A stretch of 64,000 nucleotides of DNA from contig LWTK01000031.1 of assembly GCA_003326205.1 (NCBI GenBank), forward strand, positions 1-64,000, read 5' to 3'. The notes under the pieces are model-generated. The model saw only the letters and a list, made by a program, of their open reading frames with translations, was not told where the DNA came from and made no database searches. The position numbers were made by a program, and so were the translations under genes. The stretch is from Nostoc sp. ATCC 43529. GTDB taxonomy: Bacteria; Cyanobacteriota; Cyanobacteriia; Cyanobacteriales; Nostocaceae. The stretch's first letter is position 1. Each line of letters begins with the position of its first letter. Positions 26,551-36,123 of the stretch are shown in pieces.

Positions 26551-28192
26551 TTTGGATACAAAAATCCTACCTTTATCACCAAGCCTGATTAAAAAACAGA
26601 ATAGGGCATCAGACCATACAGTAACTAATCATCTGAGTGCCGTCTCTAAGTCTACACCTCATCAAATCAATGGCCAAGAAATGTCCCCAAAAGACGTTTC
26701 TCAAAGCGAGTCAAGTTGGACAGAGGAAACATCAAAAACTCATGTTCCAAGTCAATCAGAAGCAGCAAACCAAGGCCAATTAACTAATGGTCAGGCTGAT
26801 CAAAATAATGATAGCGGTAATGGGCTAGACCTACGAAATGGGAAGAATTTACCAGTAAACATTATTCCAGAAACAGAACCGCCGAAATTAGATGAGGCTG
26901 GATCGGAAGATGGAAAACAGCAGGGGTTTGTGCCAGTTTTAAAAAACTTTAATTTCCTGGCTCTTTGGGGCGGTCAAGTTTTTTGCCAACTAGCAGATAA
27001 AGTTTATTTGGTGTTAATGATTGCTTTGATTAATACTCAGTTTCAGGCTGGAAATCAGAGCATTAGTGGATGGGTATCAGCTTTAATGATGGCTTTTACT
27101 ATTCCAGCAGTATTATTTGGTTCTGTCGCAGGTGTGTTTGTAGATCGGTGGTCGAAGAAGGCTGTGCTGGTGGCTACGAATGTTTGGCGCGGTATCCTAG
27201 TTTTGTTAATTCCCTTTCTGTTGTGGTTGACTCATGATTGGAGACCCATAGGAGTTTTACCAGTAGGTTTTTTAATCATCCTAGCTGTGACTTTTTTAGT
27301 TTCCACGCTGACGCAGTTTTTTGCCCCAGCCGAACAAGCAGCAATTCCTTTAGTAGTAGAAGAACAGCATTTACTCTCGGCTAATTCGCTTTACACAACA
27401 ACGATGATGGCATCGGTAATCGTTGGGTTTGCCGTTGGGGAACCGTTGTTAGCGATCGCGGATAGACTTTGGTTGCAGTTTAGTGGTAGTAATGGTTTGG
27501 GGAAAGAACTTTTGGTAGGTGGCAGTTATGCGATCGCTGGAATCATTTTGTTTCTGCTGAAAACTAACGAAAAACCTCACGCACCCGAAACCGAATTTCC
27601 TCACGTATTCTCTGATTTGCGAGATGGTCTATCCTACCTCCAAGCAAATCATCGCGTCCGTAATGCTTTACTCCAGCTAATTATCTTGTTTTCTATCTTC
27701 GCAGCTTTAACTGTTTTAGCTGTTCGGATGGCAGAAATAATTCCCAATATGAAAGCCTCCCAATTCGGCTTTTTACTTGCAGCAGGTGGTGTTGGCATTG
27801 CAGCCGGAGCAACAATTCTCGGTCAATTTGGTCAACGCTTCTCCTATACACAACTAAGCCTGTGCGGTTGTTTTGGTATGGCAGCCTCGCTGATTGGTAT
27901 TTCTGTGTTTACAACACATTTGTGGATAGTTTTGTTACTGATTACCTTGTTAGGTATTTTTGGCGCACTAGTTGGCATTCCCATGCAAACTGCGATTCAA
28001 ACAGAAACACCTCCAGAAATGCGTGGTAAAGTTTTTGGTTTACAAAACAATGTAATTAACATTGCTCTGTCTTTACCTTTGGCATTAGCTGGTGTAGCAG
28101 AAACTTTTGTAGGCTTACAGGTAGTTTTTTTCGGATTAGCAGCGATCGCTTTTTCAGGAGGAATATTAACCTGGTATAACTCACATCAGTAG
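26534..28192 (+). CDS. Major facilitator superfamily transporter with long N-terminal tail
   Basis: About 552 residues. ATG codons at 26534 and 26537 both overlap the recO end, so the genes are coupled; no clear ribosome-binding site is seen. Residues 1-120 are polar, Ser/Gln/Asn-rich and probably disordered. The MFS domain starts at [20 protein letters not shown] with about 12 helices; the loop [14 protein letters not shown] is the conserved motif A and [14 protein letters not shown] a C-terminal-half signature. The MFS_3/EntS-like pattern suggests a drug or siderophore exporter, but the substrate is unknown. Confidence 0.88.
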   Translation: MMQSSDLDTKILPLSPSLIKKQNRASDHTVTNHLSAVSKSTPHQINGQEMSPKDVSQSESSWTEETSKTHVPSQSEAANQGQLTNGQADQNNDSGNGLDLRNGKNLPVNIIPETEPPKLDEAGSEDGKQQGFVPVLKNFNFLALWGGQVFCQLADKVYLVLMIALINTQFQAGNQSISGWVSALMMAFTIPAVLFGSVAGVFVDRWSKKAVLVATNVWRGILVLLIPFLLWLTHDWRPIGVLPVGFLIILAVTFLVSTLTQFFAPAEQAAIPLVVEEQHLLSANSLYTTTMMASVIVGFAVGEPLLAIADRLWLQFSGSNGLGKELLVGGSYAIAGIILFLLKTNEKPHAPETEFPHVFSDLRDGLSYLQANHRVRNALLQLIILFSIFAALTVLAVRMAEIIPNMKASQFGFLLAAGGVGIAAGATILGQFGQRFSYTQLSLCGCFGMAASLIGISVFTTHLWIVLLLITLLGIFGALVGIPMQTAIQTETPPEMRGKVFGLQNNVINIALSLPLALAGVAETFVGLQVVFFGLAAIAFSGGILTWYNSHQ

Positions 28193-28540
28193 TTATTAAC
28201 AGGAGCTATTATTCATTACCTTGAAATAATTACTAATTTACTTAAAAATTTTGTGTTCGTGTTAAACTAAGGCCAGTCAAAATTTATCGCATACTTGCCG
28301 CATATTAATCTGAGCATTAGCCAGAATAAGTTGTTTAAATATAACAAATGAACAACTTATTAGTAAAATCAAGAAAGCCATAAATTCATAAGTTTAATTA
28401 GCTAAAAAAATAGCTTTTTAAACTAATTTTTGGCATATATTTTCTAAAAAAGAAAACCAGCAAGTATAACACGATAAAAGCAACAAAGGACGCAAAATTA
28501 ATCAATACATTAAACCCGCTTTTTTACAGCCAAATAAAGA
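28193..28540. other. AT-rich intergenic region
   Basis: About 350 bp of AT-rich DNA between the MFS gene and the glycosyltransferase. A short self-complementary stretch (TAGCTAAAAAAATAGCTTTTTA) lies near 28400. No gene or clear regulatory site is seen. Confidence 0.4.
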
Positions 28541-29689
28541 ATGCGTATAGCCTGGATTGGAAAAAAATCGCCCTTTTGCGGTAATGTTACCTACAGTCGA
28601 GAAATCACAAATGCCTTGCTAGACAAGGGGCATCAAGTTAGCTTTCTCCACTTCGCGCAAGAAGAATCAGAACCTGATAATTGGCCAAATCTCCAAGAGG
28701 TTCCCCTACCTTTTATTTATAAATCCCAGGTTTACACAATCCCTACTTTTAAAGCGACTAAAGTATTAACCGAGTCGCTGCGGAAAATTAAGCCAGATGT
28801 TGTACATGCTTCTTTAACCCTATCTCCTCTGGACTTTGTTCTACCCGAAATCTGTGAGGAATTGAAGTTACCTTTAATTGCTACTTTTCACACACCATTT
28901 GCTGGCAAGGGAGCAAAACTAATATCAGGAACACAGCTTTTGGCTTATCAACTCTACGCACCTTTTTTAGTTAACTACGATCGCGTGATTGTATTTTCCC
29001 AAATTCAGCGGGAATTATTAGCACGTATGGGTGTAAGAGAAGAAAATATTGCGATAATCCCGAACGGTGTTGATACCATAAAGTATTCTCCAGGAGCTTC
29101 TAGAGTCAAAGCCGAATTTCAAGCCGAACGCTTGTTTGTTTATCAAGGTAGAATAGCACCAGAGAAAAATGTGGAAGCCCTCCTGAGAGCTTGGAAGCAG
29201 TCGCCAATGGAGGCTAATAGCAAGCTGTTAATTGTTGGCGATGGGCCTTTGAAGTCTTCTTTAGAGCCGTTTTATGGTTGGGAATACGGGATTATTTGGT
29301 TAGGATTTGTTGCTGATGAAAATCGGCGGATTGAAATTTTGCGAGGCGCGGATGTATTTATTTTGCCTTCATTGGTAGAGGGACTATCTTTGTCTTTGTT
29401 AGAAGCAATGTCATGTGGGATAGCTTGTTTGGCTACAGATGTTGGTGCAGATGGAGAAGTATTAGAAAAGGGAGCAGGTATAGTTATTAATACTAAAACA
29501 GTGCGATCGCAATTGCGAACTCTTTTACCAGTGTTACAAGACCATTCAGAATTAACAACGCTACTGGGGCAAAAAGCTAGACAGCGTGTATTAGACCGCT
29601 ATACCCTCAGCAAGAATGTGACTCTGCTGGAAGAACTTTATAAAGAAGTTTTAACACAGCGACCTTTACCGCTCAGTCGTAGAGCTTAG
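28541..29689 (+). CDS. Family 4 glycosyltransferase
   Basis: A 382-residue GT-B enzyme beginning MRIAWIGKKSPFCGNVTYSRE. The acceptor domain contains DVVHASLTLSPLDF and IATFHTPFAGKG. The donor domain begins FVYQGRIAPEKNVEALLRAW and contains the E-x7-E region LPSLVEGLSLSLLEAMSCG, which binds the nucleotide sugar. It most resembles PimB/MgtA-like glycosyltransferases acting on lipids or cell-envelope glycans; the donor and acceptor are unknown. It is transcribed alone, with a decayed DUF29 gene downstream. Confidence 0.9.
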   Translation: MRIAWIGKKSPFCGNVTYSREITNALLDKGHQVSFLHFAQEESEPDNWPNLQEVPLPFIYKSQVYTIPTFKATKVLTESLRKIKPDVVHASLTLSPLDFVLPEICEELKLPLIATFHTPFAGKGAKLISGTQLLAYQLYAPFLVNYDRVIVFSQIQRELLARMGVREENIAIIPNGVDTIKYSPGASRVKAEFQAERLFVYQGRIAPEKNVEALLRAWKQSPMEANSKLLIVGDGPLKSSLEPFYGWEYGIIWLGFVADENRRIEILRGADVFILPSLVEGLSLSLLEAMSCGIACLATDVGADGEVLEKGAGIVINTKTVRSQLRTLLPVLQDHSELTTLLGQKARQRVLDRYTLSKNVTLLEELYKEVLTQRPLPLSRRA

Positions 29690-29759
29690 GAAAAGGAAAA
29701 AAGTGCAATCTTATTTTTTGGCTCATCATTGTTGTGTAGACACACCTTTTCTTCATTAG

Positions 29760-30014
29760 TCATTACTACTTTATCAATATTGTGATGTAGAAAAGACAAG
29801 AAATGCTAATCATTGGGCTGCGGAAATTGTTAGTTTTCGTAATCAAATCAATGAAGATTTAAGTGCCAATTTACGCAACCATTTGGAGGATAATTTCAGC
29901 ATAATTTACAGTAATGCATTAGATTATGTTAAAGCTAAAACAAAGCTGACCAATTTACCTGAATTATGTGGTTATAGCTTAGAGGAAATTTTGGACAAAG
30001 ATTGGTTACCTTAA
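29760..30014 (+). pseudogene. Remnant of a DUF29 gene (C-terminal part only)
   Basis: An open frame without a start codon runs from just after a TAG at 29757 to TAA at 30012-30014. It reads ...LLYQYCDVEKTRNANHWAAE, then NLPELCGYSLEEILDKDWLP at the end. The H-W-AAEIVSFR segment and the LPxxCxYSLEEILDxxWLP terminus are those of DUF29 proteins, whose intact relative is at 39490-39954. The N-terminal half (DxxxW...LL) is missing. The break falls at a TCATTAG heptamer (29753-29760), suggesting deletion at the repeat. Confidence 0.75.
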
Positions 30015-30053
30015 TCTTGAACTTTAATTATTTGCGCGAAACATATTCATTTT

Positions 30054-30860
30054 TCAATTATCCACTAAAGGCCATCCCAAAGCTGTTGGCTGTTGATAAA
30101 CTCGCTTCAAAGTATTCACATCTCTAACAGAAATACGCAACGGTTTACGAACTTGGGAAAAGTATAAAGCATCAGTTTGTAGCTGACTATGACCCCAAAT
30201 TCCTAAAGCGTGTCCGAGTTCGTGGCGGGCTGCTGCTTGGATATACTCGCCTGTTTGACTGGGACTTAGCAAGATGGTGAAGCGGTGGGATAAAACATTA
30301 TTGTTAGTGTATAACTCGTAAGTAGTTTGTGCCGATCGCGCGCGGGGTATATTACTACCTGGAGAAATTTGTAGAGGTGGTGCTTTTCGCATAATCGTAA
30401 TATCAGCAACTTCTGGCTGTTGGACTAGCGTCAAAGGCAAATAAGTATTCCATTCCTGCACAGCTTCTGAGACGCTTTTCACCCATGCTTGAGCTTGTTT
30501 TTCGCTAACGGCTTTTGGTGTTTCTATATAAACTTTAATAGGAAATTGCGACCAAATTAAATAACCAACTTGAGTTTTTGTAACTTGGGAAAAGTAGTCG
30601 CCACTGTTGGTGTTATCTTGCCACTGTGCGAGTGTGGGCGGTAAGGGATGAGGTTTTAAGGTCATGGGAGATGAGGAGATGGGGAGATGGCCCGAAACAA
30701 TAACTGATGCCCCATACCCAATGCTCCATGTCCAATGCCCCAGGTTAGTAAAAATAAGTAGCAGCCCTGTGCCAATACTTAAGCCAAGAACTGCTAATAA
30801 TCTCTGTCTAATTAAATTTTTGGGGGTTTTAGGTATTAGGTATTGCGTTTTCTTACTCAT
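30054..30860 (-). CDS. Matrixin-like (M10) zinc metalloprotease
   Basis: A 268-residue protein. The N-terminal hydrophobic helix (about residues 21-40, LLAVLGLSIGTGLLLIFTNL) serves as anchor or signal. The catalytic motif HELGHALGIWGH (HExxHxxGxxH) lies near residue 213 with the downstream matrixin Met-turn region poorly conserved. Residues about 40-70 (GHWTWSIGYGASVIVSGHLP) are encoded by a copy of a dispersed intergenic repeat (30664-30745), so the linker after the anchor is repeat-derived. Substrate unknown; probably acts outside the cytoplasmic membrane. Confidence 0.88.
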   Translation of the reverse strand: MSKKTQYLIPKTPKNLIRQRLLAVLGLSIGTGLLLIFTNLGHWTWSIGYGASVIVSGHLPISSSPMTLKPHPLPPTLAQWQDNTNSGDYFSQVTKTQVGYLIWSQFPIKVYIETPKAVSEKQAQAWVKSVSEAVQEWNTYLPLTLVQQPEVADITIMRKAPPLQISPGSNIPRARSAQTTYELYTNNNVLSHRFTILLSPSQTGEYIQAAARHELGHALGIWGHSQLQTDALYFSQVRKPLRISVRDVNTLKRVYQQPTALGWPLVDN

Positions 30861-30878
30861 TTCCCCCTTACCCCATCT

Positions 30879-31112
30879 TTATTTAGGCAGCCAACCAGCA
30901 CTTAAAACTACTGTTAAACCGAGAAAAATGACTGTTAACGCCCAAGTAACTCGGTTCAAAGTGTTTTCTGCACTTTTAGTGCTGCTAAATAGCTGAGCTT
31001 GTCCACCAATGGCTCCAATACCATCACCTTTGGGGCTATGCAGCAAAACTAAGATAATTAGACCAGTGGCGGAAAAAGCCCAAATGCCTTGCACGATATT
31101 AGTAACTGTCAT
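30879..31112 (-). CDS. secG: Preprotein translocase subunit SecG
   Basis: A 77-residue membrane protein with two helices (about residues 8-25 and 53-74) and the conserved loop HSPKGDGIGAIGGQAQLFSS. SecG assists SecYE in protein export; secY is in the ribosomal cluster at 48698-50008. It lies between gpmI and the protease gene on the same strand. Confidence 0.95.
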   Translation of the reverse strand: MTVTNIVQGIWAFSATGLIILVLLHSPKGDGIGAIGGQAQLFSSTKSAENTLNRVTWALTVIFLGLTVVLSAGWLPK

Positions 31113-31147
31113 GGTAGCAATCTCATTTATAACAAGTTTTAAAAAAG

Positions 31148-31248
31148 AGGAGTTAGGAGTTAGGAGTTAAGAGTTAGGAGTTAGGAAAGTCTGAATTGAT
31201 TGCTCTTTACTATTAACTCCTCACTCTTAACTCTTCACTTTTAACTCT
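31148..31248. repeat. Heptamer repeats (GTTAGGA / TTAACTC) with inverted halves
   Basis: GAGTTAGGAGTTAGGAGTTA units in the first half, ACTCTTAACTCTTCACTT units in the second, complementary to each other. They fill the gpmI-secG spacer and could act as a hairpin between the two genes. Confidence 0.85.
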
Positions 31249-31249
31249 T

Positions 31250-32848
31250 TTACAAGCCTACTTGCACCGGGGTGCGAGTGCGTTGCAGGTCATATTCTGC
31301 CGTTTTCAGCAGCGATCGCCCTGTCATTTCTGGTGGTTGAGGCAGCTGTAAAATCTCTAGAATGGTGGGGGCGATGTCGGCTAGCTTGCCATCGCTTCGC
31401 AGTTCGACATTTGTACCATATCCAGGGATTTTGACTTTTTCTCCTTCCACGAGTATAAAGGGAACTGGGTTAGTTGTGTGAGCTGTCCAGGGATTACCCT
31501 CTTCATCTAGCATATACTCGGCGTTGCCATGATCGGCAGTAATAAGTGTTGTGCCGCCGGCTTTGCTAACGCTTTCTAGTAAGCGTCCCAAACAGCGATC
31601 AACTGTTTCAATGGCTGTAATGGTGGCTTCGATCTGACCAGTATGCCCTACCATGTCTGGGTTGGCATAATTAATTACAACTAAAGAATATAAACCCTTT
31701 TGAATGGCAGCGATCGCTACGTCTGTAACTGCTGCTGCTGACATCGCTGGGGCGTGGTCGTAGGTCGCTACCATTGGACTACTGACTAATTCCCGGTCTT
31801 CGCCAGGAAAAGGTTCCTCCAAACCCCCATTAAAGAAATACGTGACGTGGGCGTATTTTTCGGTTTCGGCGGTGCGGAGTTGCTTGAGATTGTGATTGGC
31901 TATCACTTGTCCCAGAATATTATTCAGGTTCTGCGGCTCAAAAACCACAGCCACGGGTAAGTCTGGGTCGTATTGGGTAAACGTGACAAAAGACAGCGGT
32001 TTGATTTGCTGTCTTTCAAAGCCTGTAAAATCAGGGCTGACAAAGGCTTGAGTCAGTTGTCTGGCGCGGTCGGGGCGGAAGTTGAAAAATATCACTCCAT
32101 CCCCTGCTTCTATCGCACCAGGAGCAATTCTAACGGGGTTGACAAATTCATCTTTTATCCCTTCGGCGTAAGATGCTTGCAAGATTTCTACAGCCTTACG
32201 GTTATCAGCCACTGCATTTTGTGTCATAACATCGTAGGCGCGTTTTACACGATCCCAGCGGCGATCGCGATCCATCGCGTAGTAGCGACCGCTGAGGGTG
32301 ACTATGCGCCCAATTCCTATGCGGTCTATGTAATCTTGTAGCATGGCGATCGCTTTTACACCCTCCGTTGGGGCGGTGTCACGACCATCGGTAATTGCGT
32401 GGATACAAACTTCTGAAATTCGCTGCTCTTTAGCTAAGTCAAGTAGTCCAAACAGATGGGTGATATGGGAATGTACCCCTCCCTCAGAACAAAGCCCTAC
32501 TAGATGCAGCTTGCCATTGCGAGAGCGAACTTCCTGGCAAATTTTGACAAGTGCTGGGTTTGAGGTAATAGAACCATCTTCGACCGCATCAGAGATACGT
32601 ACCAGTTCTTGCGGTACCACTCGCCCAGCACCAATGTTCAAATGGCCAACTTCTGAGTTGCCCATTTGACCATCTGGCAACCCTACGGCTTTCCCTGATG
32701 TGTGGATGAGGGTATGCGGGTAAGCTGCCCATAAACTGTCCACAATCGGAGTTTTAGCAGCAACAATAGCGTTTCCTCGCGTCTGCTCGCAGTAGCCCCA
32801 TCCGTCTAAAATGACTAGCACCACAGGAGCAACAGGTGCTTTGGTCAT
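31250..32848 (-). CDS. gpmI: Cofactor-independent phosphoglycerate mutase
   Basis: A 532-residue alkaline-phosphatase-fold enzyme interconverting 3- and 2-phosphoglycerate with two Mn ions. Visible: D15 in VILDGWG, the catalytic serine S65 in GNSEVGHLNIG, HAITDGRDTAP, FFNFRPDRARQL, and the late metal-binding set NYANPDMVGHTG and ITADHGNAE. Length is normal for cyanobacteria. The ATG is 532 codons from the stop with no good alternative. Confidence 0.98.
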   Translation of the reverse strand: MTKAPVAPVVLVILDGWGYCEQTRGNAIVAAKTPIVDSLWAAYPHTLIHTSGKAVGLPDGQMGNSEVGHLNIGAGRVVPQELVRISDAVEDGSITSNPALVKICQEVRSRNGKLHLVGLCSEGGVHSHITHLFGLLDLAKEQRISEVCIHAITDGRDTAPTEGVKAIAMLQDYIDRIGIGRIVTLSGRYYAMDRDRRWDRVKRAYDVMTQNAVADNRKAVEILQASYAEGIKDEFVNPVRIAPGAIEAGDGVIFFNFRPDRARQLTQAFVSPDFTGFERQQIKPLSFVTFTQYDPDLPVAVVFEPQNLNNILGQVIANHNLKQLRTAETEKYAHVTYFFNGGLEEPFPGEDRELVSSPMVATYDHAPAMSAAAVTDVAIAAIQKGLYSLVVINYANPDMVGHTGQIEATITAIETVDRCLGRLLESVSKAGGTTLITADHGNAEYMLDEEGNPWTAHTTNPVPFILVEGEKVKIPGYGTNVELRSDGKLADIAPTILEILQLPQPPEMTGRSLLKTAEYDLQRTRTPVQVGL

Positions 32849-33372
32849 AGTAAAATTGCCCTTTACTTTTTGTAATACCCGAATGATACCATTGCTAATC
32901 GCTGCCGCAAGTGAATTTCTGCTTATTAACTTCTTTTATGAACGACTTGCAGCTTTTTGAGACATTTTTTAAATATTAGTAATTTTTCTATGATGTTTTT
33001 GGTCTTGAATAATTAGTGATTATTTAGTAGCCTGTCATGCATTTAAGTTGCATATCAAGTTGTGAGGTTGTTCATTGTACTTTGCCATTTGTTGGTAGTA
33101 ACCGATAACTCAATGATTGATGAACAATAACAGTATTGGTAAAAAATGCAATATTTAGGCGTGTTAGTTTGATTAACATTTTCAGCAACCCACCAAGCAA
33201 CTCACCAGTTATTAGCTGTATTTTAAATACTTAAATTTAGAGAAGAGTCAACAGTTATCAGTAACATTGATAATTGGTAACTGATAACTGTAGGACAAAG
33301 TAGTTGTTAACCACACAGAAAACTGACAAATGATAACCGTTGAGCTTTACTAGTAAGCTATTTTCCAGTTGA
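32849..33372. other. Intergenic region with one inverted repeat
   Basis: About 520 bp between gpmI and the ABC-F gene. ACAGTTATCAGT (33251-33262) and ACTGATAACTGT (33280-33291) form a perfect 12-bp hairpin downstream of the ABC-F gene. The block recurs in shortened form nearby and is probably an interspersed repeat. No gene is seen. Confidence 0.5.
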
Positions 33373-35067
33373 TCATTTTCTTTTGGAGGCAGCTTTGGCA
33401 GCCTTGGCAGCTTTTTTAGCAGCTTTCTCGGCTTCTATTGCAGCTAACTTTGCTTGTTCTTTTTCTTCGGCAATTTTTTGGAGATAGTAATGATAATCTC
33501 CTAAATAAACACGGAATTCTCCATCCCGAATCTCAACAATTTTGTTGGCTACTTGAGAGATAAAGTAGCGGTCATGGGATACAACAATTGCCGTACCATC
33601 ATAATTTTGCAGGGCTTCTTCCAGCATTTCTTTAGCTGGAATGTCTAGGTGATTTGTCGGTTCATCCAAGATTAATAAGTTTGCGGGACGTAAAAGCATT
33701 TTTGCCAATGCCAAACGAGCTTTTTCTCCCCCGCTTAATGCGCCAACTGCCTTAAATACTGTGTCACCACTAAATAAAAACCGTCCTAAAAGTGTGCGGA
33801 CTTCTTCATTTTTCCAATCTGGAACTTCATCATGGATTGTTTCCATGACAGTTTTCTTCAAGTCCAAAGCTTCAGCTTGATTTTGTTCAAAGTAACCAGG
33901 AATAACATTATGATCGCCTAATTGAATAGTACCTTCTGTAGGTTGTTCCATACCCATAATTAGGCGCAGAAGTGTAGATTTGCCAGCACCGTTGGGACCG
34001 AGAAAAGCAATGCGATCGCCTCTTTCAATTAAGAGATTCGCTCCCAAAAACAAAATTTTATCATCATAGATATGAGTAAAATCTTTAATGCTCACGACTT
34101 CGCGTCCGCTGCGAGGTGCGGGAGGAAAGCGAAAATGTAGAGTTCTCACTCCAGCTATAGGTGCTTCGATGCGCTCAATTTTTTCCAGTTGCTTTTCCCG
34201 GCTTTTTGCCTGGGTACTGCGGGTAGCACTGGCGCGAAATCGATCGACAAAAACTTGTTGTTTTTCTAATTCTTTCTGCTGGCGTTCGTAAGCACTCAGT
34301 TGTGCTGATTGATTTTCGGCTTTCTGTTCCAGATATGCAGAATAGTTGCCGAGGTAAGTTGTAGAAACACCGCGTTCGGTTTCCACAATTTGGGTGCACA
34401 GACGGTCAAGAAATTCCCGGTCATGGGAAACTATTACCATCGGAGTAATTAGTCCCTTAAGATAATTTTCCAGCCACTCAATGGTTTCTAAATCCAGATG
34501 GTTAGTTGGTTCGTCCAGCAGTAATAAGTCAGGTTTTTGCAGCAGTATTTTACCCAAACTCATCCGCATTTGCCAGCCGCCACTAAAAGCACTGACAAGG
34601 CGATCGCCATCTTCTACTCCAAATCCCATTTCTGGTAAGATTTTCCCAATGCGTGCGTCTAAGCCATAGCCATCCAAAGCTTCAAATTGTCGCTGTAAAC
34701 GATCCAATTTGTTGATTAGCCGTTCGAGTTCCTCTGGAGTAGCGGTTTCCATCTCGCGTTGTACTTCCGCTAGAGATAACTGTACTTGGTTGGCTTCTTT
34801 AAAAACTGTCCAAAATTCTTCTCTAACGGTGCGCGTGGGGTCTACTTCAAACTCTTGGTTGAGGTAAGCTATGTGTAAGCTGGCAGGACGAATGATTTCC
34901 CCAGCCGTGGGTTCCATTTCCCCAGTGATAATTTTGAGTTGGGTAGATTTTCCAGCACCGTTGACACCGACTAAGCCAATGCGATCGCCTGGTTTAACTT
35001 CCCAGTTGATATCTTTGAGAACTTCGCCTGTAGGATAAATTTTACTAATATGTTCGAGTCGCAGCAT
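33373..35067 (-). CDS. ABC-F family ATPase
   Basis: A 564-residue protein with two ATP-binding cassettes and no membrane segment: Walker A GVNGAGKST and GPNGAGKST, signatures FSGGWQMR and LSGGEKAR, Walker B LLLLDEPTNHLD and LLILDEPTNHLD. The 70-residue linker between domains (SAYERQQKELEKQQVFVDRF...) is the ribosome-contacting P-site-tRNA motif. The Ala/Lys-rich tail (KAAKKAAKAAKAASKRK) is low-complexity. ABC-F proteins relieve stalled or drug-bound ribosomes; this one is closest by eye to the Uup/YheS-like type rather than a known resistance factor. Confidence 0.93.
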   Translation of the reverse strand: MLRLEHISKIYPTGEVLKDINWEVKPGDRIGLVGVNGAGKSTQLKIITGEMEPTAGEIIRPASLHIAYLNQEFEVDPTRTVREEFWTVFKEANQVQLSLAEVQREMETATPEELERLINKLDRLQRQFEALDGYGLDARIGKILPEMGFGVEDGDRLVSAFSGGWQMRMSLGKILLQKPDLLLLDEPTNHLDLETIEWLENYLKGLITPMVIVSHDREFLDRLCTQIVETERGVSTTYLGNYSAYLEQKAENQSAQLSAYERQQKELEKQQVFVDRFRASATRSTQAKSREKQLEKIERIEAPIAGVRTLHFRFPPAPRSGREVVSIKDFTHIYDDKILFLGANLLIERGDRIAFLGPNGAGKSTLLRLIMGMEQPTEGTIQLGDHNVIPGYFEQNQAEALDLKKTVMETIHDEVPDWKNEEVRTLLGRFLFSGDTVFKAVGALSGGEKARLALAKMLLRPANLLILDEPTNHLDIPAKEMLEEALQNYDGTAIVVSHDRYFISQVANKIVEIRDGEFRVYLGDYHYYLQKIAEEKEQAKLAAIEAEKAAKKAAKAAKAASKRK

Positions 35068-35222
35068 TAAGTTTCTCTCAGGTAGGGAGTGGGTGATTGA
35101 GGACGAAGTACTAACACCGCTTCCAATATTAACAAAAATTAACTATGAATTCGTTGCGATCGAGTTTGGACGGGCGCAAACAAAGTTTACCTTTACTCAC
35201 GCATAAAACTTATGCATCCCTC

Positions 35223-35575
35223 TTAAGGCTGATTTTGTGTTACTTGTCTAACTTCTTCGACACTCAAATCTAATGCTTCTGCTACTTGTTCTACAGTTAA
35301 CCCTGCTGCCAACATTGCTGGTACTGCTTTCAGTTTCCCTTGAACCTTACCTTGTTCAATGCCTTGTTCAACACCTTCCTGAAAGGCTTCCTGATAAAAT
35401 CTGGTTTGCTTTAACTCGCTTAAGCCAAACATTTCCTCCATCTCCTCCCTACTCATTGCAGGAAATTTGTAAGCCAATATAGTCTCTATAAATTGTAATA
35501 ATTGCTGCTGTTTTGGTGGTCAGCTTATTTCTGACTTGGTTCTGTCTATCAACACCCTTGCTTGTGCGATCGCTA
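35223..35575 (-). pseudogene. Remnant of an Rpn/DUF2887-type nuclease-transposase gene
   Basis: The last 84 codons from TTG 35477 read LAYKFPAMSREEMEEMFGLS, then LKQTRFYQEAFQEGVEQGIEQGKVQGK and a degenerate HTH-like tail. This is the conserved C-terminus of the Rpn/DUF2887 family, with its E-x3-G repeats. The same frame continues upstream through PPKQQQLLQFIETI to an in-frame TGA (35520-35522). Beyond it ARVLIDRTKSEIS still matches the family. The catalytic PD-(D/E)XK part is absent, so the gene is decayed. Confidence 0.75.
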
Positions 35576-35625
35576 TGATGTCTGTTTTCACAATTTTATA
35601 TCAATTGAATATTTTGATTTGCTGT

Positions 35626-36123
35626 TCAGATGCTACTTTCTTTTTCCGAACCATATCGCACTTCTAGTAACCGTTCTTTTGCTATTCCTAATATTCGTGA
35701 AAGTGGTGCTAATAAACTATCATCAAATGCTTCTCCAGCATAAATATTATTTAGTTCAGTGGGGGATAGTTTAAAAGTATCGCAGAATTTAGCAAACTCT
35801 TGATTACCGAGGTCAAGTTCCTTTTGGCGATCGCGCAATAAAAGAGCGATCGCCCTAGTTCCATATTTGGGACGTTCGCTACTTTTGATATATCTTTGAA
35901 TTAAATAATTTACTTTATTCGTGTCGCCACCCATTTTTTTGATTAAATCAGTGCAAGCTTGTTTAAGTGCTTTTTTAAATACTTCTTCATCATTCAAAAA
36001 ACTAATTATTTCGCTGGCATATTCTTGTTTAAAAAAACCAACTAAATTGCCTTGATGGTAAATTGGTATATAAGCATTGTTCGTTTCAACTTGCCAGTCT
36101 AAAGGCTCATTGCGTAGCGACAT
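35626..36123 (-). CDS. Unrecognised protein, 165 residues
   Basis: Starts MSLRNEPLDWQVETNNAYIP behind AAAGGGGT. The N-terminal 60 residues look like a small beta domain (YIPIYHQGNLVGFFKQEYASEIISFLNDEE). The C-terminal half (LGNQEFAKFCDTFKLSPTELNNIYAGEAFDDSLLAPLSRILGI) has the helix spacing of a HTH_3-like DNA-binding or regulator domain. It lies between a decayed Rpn gene and the AT-rich GTPase-nuclease cassette on the opposite strand, so a regulatory link to that cassette is possible but unproven. Confidence 0.55.
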   Translation of the reverse strand: MSLRNEPLDWQVETNNAYIPIYHQGNLVGFFKQEYASEIISFLNDEEVFKKALKQACTDLIKKMGGDTNKVNYLIQRYIKSSERPKYGTRAIALLLRDRQKELDLGNQEFAKFCDTFKLSPTELNNIYAGEAFDDSLLAPLSRILGIAKERLLEVRYGSEKESSI

